6,030 nucleotides of DNA from Nitrospirota bacterium (GTDB taxonomy: Bacteria > Nitrospirota > CAKKRA01 > 9FT-COMBO-42-15). The notes beneath the pieces were generated by a model that searched no databases, was not told where the DNA came from, and was given only the letters and a program-made list of their open reading frames with translations. Shown here piece after piece: positions 1 to 5,573 of this stretch. Within the stretch, counting starts at the first letter, position 1; every line of letters begins with the position of its first letter. The position numbers and the translations under genes were made by a program. Location of the stretch: NCBI GenBank assembly GCA_023248415.1, contig JAHFEP010000182.1:1-6030 (forward strand), read 5' to 3'.

Positions 1-1
1 C

Positions 2-919
2 CTAAGCCCAAGGGGCAGTATTGTAGTAGAGGATAAGACCAATGCAGTGATTGTAAAAGATATTGCAAAGGCTGTTGATGAGGTGACAGAACTTGTTAAG
101 ACCCTTGACAGAAAGGTGCCGCAGGTTATGATAGAGGCAAGGATTGTAGAGGCAGATACTACCTTTACACGAGAACTCGGCGTGCAGTGGGGCGCTGATC
201 AGAGCGGATGGGCTACCTCAAAGAGCGGCAGAAGGACAGGAGCTTATACATTATACGGTGGTGGAACAAAAGAGAAAGCATCTGATACAACATATAAACC
301 CCTTACAAATGGTGTGGGTGTTAATGATACAGGATTCCTTGTTAATCTCCCTGCAGCAGTAGGCGCTGGCTCTGGCGGTGCAATAGGTTTAATGTTCAGC
401 AATTTAGCAGGTTCATTTAATCTTGACCTCCAATTATCAGCCATGGAATCAACAGGCAAGGGAAAGGTCTTATCAAATCCAAAGATATTGGCATTGGATA
501 ATAAGGAGGCGTATATACAAACAGGTTATAGAGTTCCCTATGAGACTGTATCAGACAAGGGTACAAAAATTGAGTGGATAGATGCTGCCTTACAGTTAAA
601 GGTTACACCGCATGTAACACCAGACAATCATATTATGCTTTCTATAAAGGTCGAAAAGAATGAACCTGATTTTGGTACTGGCAAGCCGCCAGCCATAGCT
701 ACTAAAGAAGCAAAGACAGATGTTCTTGTAAATAATGGCGATACAATTGTAATTGGCGGTATATATAAGAGAAAGAATGATAACAGTGTTAAAGGCGTTC
801 CGTGGCTTTCAAATATTCCTATCTTAGGCTGGCTGTTTAAGAAGGAATATGACTACGATAAGCCTGAGGAGCTTGTAATCTTTATCACACCGACGATCAC
901 AAAATTCGAGGCATTATAG
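2..919 (+). CDS. pilQ: PilQ-type type IV pilus secretin, C-terminal part (5' partial)
   Basis: This is the outer-membrane secretin that forms the multimeric gated pore through which type IV pili are extruded. The reading frame is open from base 2, and the first residues (LSPRGSIVVEDKTNA) already match the end of the last periplasmic N-domain, so the GTG at 47 is not the true start and the N-terminus lies outside the window. About 305 residues are visible. After the N-domain end (to about residue 38) comes the secretin core beginning VPQVMIEARIVEA (from residue 39), a Gly/Ala-rich gate region (around residues 110-135), an IVIGGIY strand, the conserved VPWLSNIPILGWLF block (about 266-279) and the ELVIFITPTI end strand. 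The short C-terminus after that strand is normal for PilQ. Related secretins (GspD, general secretion) are possible, but the SPRGS/VIVKD entry, short tail and linkage to aro genes favour PilQ. In many proteobacteria pilQ lies beside aroK-aroB, which agrees with the layout here. A terminator follows 40 bases after the stop. Confidence 0.9.
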   Translation, partial: LSPRGSIVVEDKTNAVIVKDIAKAVDEVTELVKTLDRKVPQVMIEARIVEADTTFTRELGVQWGADQSGWATSKSGRRTGAYTLYGGGTKEKASDTTYKPLTNGVGVNDTGFLVNLPAAVGAGSGGAIGLMFSNLAGSFNLDLQLSAMESTGKGKVLSNPKILALDNKEAYIQTGYRVPYETVSDKGTKIEWIDAALQLKVTPHVTPDNHIMLSIKVEKNEPDFGTGKPPAIATKEAKTDVLVNNGDTIVIGGIYKRKNDNSVKGVPWLSNIPILGWLFKKEYDYDKPEELVIFITPTITKFEAL

Positions 920-933
920 ACTGAAATTACATA

Positions 934-962
934 TTGAATTATCAAAAGAGTTCTCATATAAT
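934..962 (+). promoter_or_regulatory. Predicted sigma-70 type promoter for aroC-aroK-aroB
   Basis: TTGAAT (934-939, 4 of 6 matches to TTGACA) is followed after exactly 17 bp by a perfect TATAAT (957-962). The expected transcription start is about 969-971, some 32-34 bases before the aroC ATG. The -10 hexamer runs into the left arm of the pilQ terminator. The strong -10, ideal spacing and position between a terminator and a new operon support it; there is no experimental evidence. Confidence 0.6.
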
Positions 963-990
963 GTCCGCTTATGCGGACATTTTTTTTATT
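960..990 (+). terminator. Rho-independent terminator after pilQ
   Basis: A perfect inverted repeat, ATGTCCGC (961-968) and GCGGACAT (973-980), encloses a 4-base TTAT loop. One further A-T pair (960/981) extends the stem, and a T-run at 980-987 follows. It is 40 bases past the secretin stop codon and separates the pilus transcript from the aro cluster. Confidence 0.88.
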
Positions 991-1002
991 TAAGGGGGAA
1001 GA

Positions 1003-2166
1003 ATGCTAAGGTATTTGACTGCAGGAGAATCTCATGGACAGGGATTGATTGGGATACTTGACGGGTTTCCTGCTGGTGTTAAGATTTTAGTGGAATATAT
1101 AAATAAGAATCTTGTTAGAAGACAGGTTGGCTACGGCCGAGGGAGCAGAATGTTAATAGAAAATGATAAGGCTGAGATATTATCTGGCGTGAGATGGGGC
1201 AGGTCATTAGGGAGTCCAATCTGCCTGCTTATTAAAAATAGGGATTGGCATAACTGGGAAAAGGGTCTCTCAGCATTACCAGAACACGAGGGAAGCATAA
1301 GTTCAGTGACAAGGCCAAGGCCTGGACATGCTGATTTGGCCGGCTTGATTAAATATGGCCACAATGATATACGAAATATCCTTGAAAGGGCAAGCGCACG
1401 GGAGACAGCTATAAGAGTGGGAATTGGCGCTGTATGCAAGTTATTATTAAAAGAATTCAATATAGAGATAATAAGCCATGTGATAGAGATTGGCGGCGTT
1501 GGTATAAATAGAATGAGGTTAAAATTAGATGAGATACATACTAAGGCCGAAGCATCTGTGCTGCGGTGTGTTGATAAGAGTATCGAAAAAAAGATGATTA
1601 AAAGGATTGATTCAGCCAAAAGGGAGGGCGATTCTTTAGGCGGTGTATTTGAAATAATTGTTACAAACCCTCCGATTGGCCTTGGCAGTCATACCCAGTG
1701 GGACAGAAAGATAAATGCAAGGCTCTCTAATGCAATAATGAGTATACAAGCAATAAAAGGCGTAGAGATTGGAGTCGGTTTTGAGGCTGCAAGACGGTTT
1801 GGTTCAGATGTTCATGATGAGATATTTTATGATAAAAGGGATAAGAGATTTTACAGGAAGACGAATAATTCAGGCGGCTTTGAAGGCGGCATGACGAATG
1901 GCGAGGATATTATAATACGGGCAGCAATGAAGCCTATACCGACCTTAATGAAACCCCTTAACTCTGTTGATGCTTTTACAAAAAAGCCGTTTAAGGCATC
2001 TGTTGAAAGGTCAGATGTATGTGCAGTTCCGGCAGCAGGGGTAGTTGGCGAGGCAGTTGTTGCCTTTGAAATAGCAAATGCTATGATAGAAAAATTTGGC
2101 GGGGATAGTTTATCTGAAATGAAGAGGAACTATAATGGATACATGAAATATGTCAGGGGAATATAG
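1003..2166 (+). CDS. aroC: Chorismate synthase
   Basis: Catalyses the last step of the shikimate pathway: 5-enolpyruvylshikimate-3-phosphate loses phosphate to give chorismate, using reduced FMN; it is cytosolic and normally tetrameric. The 387-residue length is typical for the longer bacterial form. Visible hallmarks are the N-terminal AGESHG (7-12, with the conserved His11), RRQVGYGRGSRM (39-50), RPGHADLAG (106-114), the second family signature ERASARETAIRVG (128-140), GGMTNGED (295-302) and the C-terminal ERSDVCAVPAAGVVGEA (335-351). The ATG start is supported by a purine-rich Shine-Dalgarno, AAGGGGG at 992-998, and by the canonical MLRYLTAGESHG beginning. It is the first gene of the aro cluster, and its TAG stop shares its last base with the GTG start of aroK. 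No key motif is missing. Confidence 0.97.
   Translation: MLRYLTAGESHGQGLIGILDGFPAGVKILVEYINKNLVRRQVGYGRGSRMLIENDKAEILSGVRWGRSLGSPICLLIKNRDWHNWEKGLSALPEHEGSISSVTRPRPGHADLAGLIKYGHNDIRNILERASARETAIRVGIGAVCKLLLKEFNIEIISHVIEIGGVGINRMRLKLDEIHTKAEASVLRCVDKSIEKKMIKRIDSAKREGDSLGGVFEIIVTNPPIGLGSHTQWDRKINARLSNAIMSIQAIKGVEIGVGFEAARRFGSDVHDEIFYDKRDKRFYRKTNNSGGFEGGMTNGEDIIIRAAMKPIPTLMKPLNSVDAFTKKPFKASVERSDVCAVPAAGVVGEAVVAFEIANAMIEKFGGDSLSEMKRNYNGYMKYVRGI
2155..2160 (+). promoter_or_regulatory. Ribosome binding site fixing the GTG start of aroK
   Basis: AGGGGA lies inside the last codons of aroC, five bases before GTG at 2166. It supports this non-ATG start and translation coupled to aroC termination. Confidence 0.7.
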
Positions 2167-2696
2167 TGAAGAGCATTGTTATCACTGGCTTTATGGGTAC
2201 AGGTAAAACAACAGTGGGAAAAAGGCTTTCAGAAGAATATAATCTTGAGTTTATAGACACTGACGAACTAATTGAAAAGAAGGCTGGTAATAAGAAGGTT
2301 AGTAAAATCTTTTCTGAATTTGGCGAGGCCTATTTCAGGAAATTAGAAAAGGATGTAATAAGAGAAATAGCTGAAGCTAAAGATACAGTTATTGCAACAG
2401 GCGGCGGCGCAATTGCTGACAAGGAAAATCTTGCCATATTTAAAAAATGCTCTTCAATTATTATATGCCTTACTGCAAGGCCAGATGTAATCGTATTACG
2501 AACTAGAAGCGAAAAAGGTGTCAGGCCGCTCTTAAATGCTGACAACCCATTAATTAAAATAGAGGAGCTTTTAAAAAAGAGGGAAGATGCCTATTCAAAG
2601 GCTGATATAATTATAGACACTTCTGATTTAACACCTGATGAGGTTATAATGAAGATAAAGAATATTTTAAAGGAGAGGGGTATTGGAAAGGATTAA
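2166..2696 (+). CDS. aroK: Shikimate kinase
   Basis: Phosphorylates the 3-hydroxyl of shikimate with ATP, the fifth step of the pathway, in the cytosol. The 176 residues are the usual size for this P-loop kinase of the NMP-kinase fold. Visible are the Walker A GFMGTGKTT (8-16), the FIDTDELIE segment with Asp31 and Asp33 (shikimate/Mg contact region), FGEAYFRKLE (52-61) with the substrate-binding Arg58, ATGGGA (77-82) and the lid-region RPLL (120-123). KREDAY (138-143) carries the second conserved Arg. The GTG start is chosen because it gives the standard MKSIVITGFMGTGKTT beginning and has an AGGGGA ribosome site five bases upstream. The start overlaps the aroC stop by one base, and the 3' end overlaps aroB by 14 bases, so the three genes are very probably co-translated from one mRNA. 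aroL is an alternative name; the sequence alone does not separate the isoenzymes. Confidence 0.95.
   Translation: MKSIVITGFMGTGKTTVGKRLSEEYNLEFIDTDELIEKKAGNKKVSKIFSEFGEAYFRKLEKDVIREIAEAKDTVIATGGGAIADKENLAIFKKCSSIIICLTARPDVIVLRTRSEKGVRPLLNADNPLIKIEELLKKREDAYSKADIIIDTSDLTPDEVIMKIKNILKERGIGKD
2671..2680 (+). promoter_or_regulatory. Ribosome binding site fixing the TTG start of aroB
   Basis: AGGAGAGGGG lies within the end of aroK. The AGGAG core ends seven bases before TTG at 2683. This near-ideal site is the main reason to accept the rare TTG start and the 14-base overlap. Confidence 0.8.
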
Positions 2697-3765
2697 GGTT
2701 GCATTAGATGACAGAAGCTATGATATTATTATTTGTTCTGACTGTATTAAAGATACAGGGAATTATATTAAAGATATCGGGCTGAAAGATAAAATCTGTA
2801 TAGTTACAAATCAGAGGATAAATAATCTTTATGGTAAAAGGATAACAGGATATCTTAAGAAAGCAGGTTTTGCACCCTTTAGCATTTTGATACCAGACGG
2901 AGAAAGATATAAGAACCTTAAAACAGTCTCTGATATTTATGACAAACTTATTTCATATAAAATTGAGAGAAACTCCTCTTTAATTGCATTGGGCGGGGGA
3001 GTGATTGGAGATATCACAGGTTTTGCAGCAGCTACATATCTCAGGGGTATTCCCTATATACAGATGCCAACAACCCTTCTTGCACAGGTAGACAGCAGTG
3101 TTGGCGGCAAAACAGGGGTTGACCATAAAAAGGGCAAGAATCTAATCGGCGCATTTTATCAGCCGAGATTGGTTTTAATAGATATTAATACGCTGCAGAG
3201 CCTTCCAAAGCGTGAATTTCGTGCTGGCATGGCTGAGATAGTAAAATACGGTGTTATCGCAGATGAGGGCTTTTTAAACTATTTGGAAGAAAATTTAGAG
3301 GACATCTTATCTCTAAAAAAGGACAGGCTTTTGCATATAGTAAAAAGGTCATGCGAAATCAAGGCAAGGATTGTTGAAAAGGACGAGAAAGAGATTACTG
3401 GTAAAAGGGCTATTCTCAATTTTGGTCATACATTTGGCCATGCAATTGAGACTATTACAGGTTACAAAAAATACAAACATGGCGAGGCAGTGGCAATTGG
3501 CATGGTTATGGCTTCTAAATTGGCCTATCGAATGAATATATGTGATGTGCATGTTTATCTTAGAATAAAGAGGCTTCTGAACAGGATAGGCCTTCCGACA
3601 GAGATAGAGAGATTAAATAGTAAAGAGGCATTAAAGATAATGGAGCTTGATAAAAAGGTTTCCGAAGGAAAGATAAAGTTTATACTGCCGAAAAGGATTG
3701 GCGAGGTGATAATATCCTCAAATTGGAAAATTGAGGATGTTAAAAAGGTTGTTGAAAATATGTAG
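2683..3765 (+). CDS. aroB: 3-dehydroquinate synthase
   Basis: Converts 3-deoxy-D-arabino-heptulosonate 7-phosphate to 3-dehydroquinate, the second shikimate-pathway step, with NAD and a divalent metal; cytosolic. The 360 residues are the normal family length. The NAD-binding GGGVIGDITGFAAA (104-117) is followed by RGIPYIQMPTTLLAQVDSSV (121-140) and GGKTGVDH (141-148). The three metal ligands are visible as Glu185 in AGMAEIVKYG, His249 in NFGHTFGHAIE and His266 in KHGEAVAIGM. The TTG start gives the canonical N-terminus MERIKVALDDRSYDI and has an excellent AGGAGAGGGG site; there is no in-frame ATG nearby. It overlaps aroK by 14 bases and ends the aro cluster. The next gene begins 42 bases downstream with no terminator seen between them, so read-through into the regulator is possible. 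2-deoxy-scyllo-inosose synthase is a distant relative, but the aro context argues against it. Confidence 0.97.
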   Translation: MERIKVALDDRSYDIIICSDCIKDTGNYIKDIGLKDKICIVTNQRINNLYGKRITGYLKKAGFAPFSILIPDGERYKNLKTVSDIYDKLISYKIERNSSLIALGGGVIGDITGFAAATYLRGIPYIQMPTTLLAQVDSSVGGKTGVDHKKGKNLIGAFYQPRLVLIDINTLQSLPKREFRAGMAEIVKYGVIADEGFLNYLEENLEDILSLKKDRLLHIVKRSCEIKARIVEKDEKEITGKRAILNFGHTFGHAIETITGYKKYKHGEAVAIGMVMASKLAYRMNICDVHVYLRIKRLLNRIGLPTEIERLNSKEALKIMELDKKVSEGKIKFILPKRIGEVIISSNWKIEDVKKVVENM

Positions 3766-3806
3766 TGCTGCGCAGTGTTGTGCCCTTACTAAGGATTACA
3801 TGATTT

Positions 3807-5369
3807 ATGGCTAAGAATATTAACGCAATTGATGAATTAAACAAAAAGATATTAGAGCTTACAACCCTCTATGAGATTACTAAAAAGCTCGGCTCGTCCT
3901 TAAATCTTGAAACTATCCTAAATTCTACAATGGATGTTCTTGCAAATAAGATGGGGATGAAACGGGGAACATTGACTGTTTTAGATAGGGAGACTAAGGA
4001 GCTTAAGATTGAGGTTGCACACGGCCTTACCAGGGAGGAGAAGGAGAGGGGGAGGTATAAGATTGGAGAGGGTATTACAGGGAAGGTGCTTGAGACAGGC
4101 GAGCCCCTGATAATTCCAGATATTGGCAAGGAGCCAAAATTTCTCAACAAGACAAGATCCCGCGGTGACATTAAAAAAAGCAATATATCCTTTATCTGTG
4201 TCCCTGTTAAGGTTCATAATGATGTTGTCGGCGCACTGAGCGTTGACAAACTCTTTTCAGAAAATATTTCCTTTGAGGAGGATGTAAGGCTTTTGACTAT
4301 TATTGCCTCCCTTATCGGCCAGGCAATCAAGATAAATCAGATAGTAGAAAATGAGAGGCAGGAATTAATCGATGAGAATATCTATTTAAAACAGGAGCTA
4401 AAAACAAAATACAGGCTAAAGAATGTAATCGGCAATAGTGAAAAAATGCTTGCTGTTTATGATGCAGTGGAAAGGGTGAGCAAGAGCAATGCAACTGTTC
4501 TCTTAAGAGGGGAGAGCGGTACTGGAAAGGAACTGATTGCAAGGGCAATACATTATAACAGCCCAAGGGCTGATATGCCCTTTATAAGGGTAAACTCCGG
4601 CGCCTTGCCTGAATCTCTGCTTGAAAGCGAGCTCTTTGGACATGAAAAAGGCGCCTTTACAGGGGCGATTCAGCCGAGGATCGGCAGATTTGAGCTTGCA
4701 GACCGAGGTTCGATCTTTTTGGATGAGATTGGCGATATATCATTACAGATGCAGGTTAAACTCCTCCGTGTTCTGCAGGAAAGAAAATTTGAGCGTCTTG
4801 GCGGAACAAAGACTATAAGCGTTAATATCAGAATAATCGCTGCAACAAACAAGAATTTAGAAAAGGCTGTAGAGGCCGGCATATTTAGAGAGGATTTATA
4901 TTACAGGCTGAATGTTGTGCCGATTTTTATGCCTTCATTAAGAGAACGTCGCGATGACATCCCATTACTGATAGTTCATTTTATAAAAAGGTTTAACAGG
5001 GAGAATAACAAGAAGATTAAATTATCACCATCAGCCATCACAAAATTGATGGAGTACAACTGGCCCGGCAATGTCCGTGAATTAGAAAATCATATAGAAC
5101 GGCTTGTGATTATGTCTAACAAGATTTTATTGCAGCCAGATGATATATCATTGCCCAGAACCGATATTTTAACCTCAGCAAAAAGCGGTGAAATTTCTGC
5201 CTTTGCCAACAGTTCATTAATAAAAAATGTTGAAGAGATGGAAAAGCAGAAGATAACTGAGGTATTAAAGATGTGCGGCGGAATACAGGCAAGGGCTGCA
5301 AAGACATTGGGAATAACCCCGCGGCAATTAGGTTACAAGTTAAAAAAATACAATATTGATATAGCATAA
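3807..5369 (+). CDS. NifA-like sigma-54-dependent transcriptional activator (GAF, AAA+, Fis-type HTH)
   Basis: An enhancer-binding protein that uses ATP hydrolysis to open sigma-54 RNA polymerase promoters. The order is a short N-terminal helix, a GAF sensor domain (about 20-180), a charged linker (181-203), an AAA+ domain (about 205-440) and a Fis-type helix-turn-helix (about 475-517). Walker A GESGTGKE (235-242), the sigma-54 contact loop GAFTGA (282-287), Walker B SIFLDE (302-307), sensor I IIAATN (343-348), the arginine-finger region FREDLYYRLNV (360-370) and sensor II WPGNVREL (419-426) are all intact, so it should be active. The GAF segment (MKRGTLTVLD, RGRYKIGEGITGKVLETGEP, PDIGKEPKFLN) and the end LGITPRQLGYKLKKY closely resemble NifA. 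The interdomain CX4C cysteine pair of oxygen-sensitive rhizobial NifA is absent. There is no receiver domain. Start: ATG 3807, with AAGGA at 3791-3795 about 11 bases away, a long spacing; the ATG at 3800 stops after four codons. The cytochrome promoter downstream is its likely target. It could regulate something other than nif genes, so no symbol is given. Confidence 0.92.
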   Translation: MAKNINAIDELNKKILELTTLYEITKKLGSSLNLETILNSTMDVLANKMGMKRGTLTVLDRETKELKIEVAHGLTREEKERGRYKIGEGITGKVLETGEPLIIPDIGKEPKFLNKTRSRGDIKKSNISFICVPVKVHNDVVGALSVDKLFSENISFEEDVRLLTIIASLIGQAIKINQIVENERQELIDENIYLKQELKTKYRLKNVIGNSEKMLAVYDAVERVSKSNATVLLRGESGTGKELIARAIHYNSPRADMPFIRVNSGALPESLLESELFGHEKGAFTGAIQPRIGRFELADRGSIFLDEIGDISLQMQVKLLRVLQERKFERLGGTKTISVNIRIIAATNKNLEKAVEAGIFREDLYYRLNVVPIFMPSLRERRDDIPLLIVHFIKRFNRENNKKIKLSPSAITKLMEYNWPGNVRELENHIERLVIMSNKILLQPDDISLPRTDILTSAKSGEISAFANSSLIKNVEEMEKQKITEVLKMCGGIQARAAKTLGITPRQLGYKLKKYNIDIA

Positions 5370-5409
5370 TTCAGATACAATAAAGAAGATGCCATTAATT
5401 TCTTACCAA

Positions 5410-5429
5410 TTTGTAATAATAGTAACAAA
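5410..5429 (+). promoter_or_regulatory. Candidate NifA-type upstream activator sequence (TGT-N10-ACA)
   Basis: TGT (5412-5414), exactly ten bases, then ACA (5425-5427), widened to TTTGT-N10-ACAAA. This is the established binding pattern of NifA. It lies about 150 bp upstream of the predicted transcription start, a normal distance for an enhancer site, and directly after the gene for a NifA-like activator. A single match to such a short pattern in an AT-rich gap can arise by chance, hence the modest confidence. Confidence 0.5.
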
Positions 5430-5469
5430 AATGTGATACCTACATAATTGCCTTCTAACCGCAATTTTA

Positions 5470-5482
5470 TATCCAATAGTTG
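5470..5482 (+). promoter_or_regulatory. Possible IHF-like bend site
   Basis: TATCCAATAGTTG matches the IHF consensus WATCAANNNNTTR at eight of nine fixed positions (C for A at the fifth). It lies between the candidate activator site and the sigma-54 promoter, where DNA bending would be needed. The consensus is loose, so this is only suggestive. Confidence 0.3.
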
Positions 5483-5544
5483 CTTATCTTAAAAAAGCAT
5501 TGGAAAATTAAATACTTAATGATGTTTGCATGCTTGATTGTATC

Positions 5545-5560
5545 TGGCACGGATATTGCT
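5545..5560 (+). promoter_or_regulatory. Sigma-54 (-24/-12) promoter of the nrfH-type gene
   Basis: TGGCAC (5545-5550), five bases, then TTGCT (5556-5560) gives a full match to TGGCAC-N5-TTGCW, also with the preceding pyrimidine and following G of the extended consensus. The invariant GG (5546-5547) and GC (5558-5559) are separated by ten bases as required. The predicted transcription start is about 5571, three bases before the ATG of the cytochrome gene. The preceding gene encodes a sigma-54 activator, which adds weight. Confidence 0.85.
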
Positions 5561-5573
5561 GTTACATAGCTGT

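Noticed and set aside
47..49. GTG at 47 as the start of the secretin gene
   Set aside because: The frame is open to the window edge and the preceding residues (LSPRGSIVVEDKTNA) are conserved secretin sequence, so the gene is truncated by the window.
1131..1619. 162-codon minus-strand open frame inside aroC
   Set aside because: It is antisense to conserved chorismate synthase motifs and its translation looks like a composition artefact rich in Leu, Ile and Ser.
3768..3775. CTGCGCAG palindrome just after aroB
   Set aside because: It is an 8-base self-complementary word with no loop and no T-run; likely chance.
3869..5367. Minus-strand and alternative-frame open frames within the regulator gene
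   Set aside because: All lie in the shadow of a gene with complete domain structure; their translations show no recognisable motifs and no ribosome sites.
5431..5445. Second inverted repeat, ATGT-N7-ACAT, next to the candidate activator site
   Set aside because: The spacing is seven, not ten, and the arms are only four bases; it fits neither the NifA pattern nor CRP/FNR consensus well.
5481..5499. TGCTT/AAGCA hairpin after the regulator gene as a terminator
   Set aside because: The stem is only five pairs with a nine-base loop and no following T-run on the + strand, so it is too weak. No convincing terminator was found in 5370-5540.
5538..5573. Upstream TTG codons (5538, 5556) as the nrfH start
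   Set aside because: Both lie before the predicted transcription start, one inside the -12 element, and neither has a ribosome binding site.
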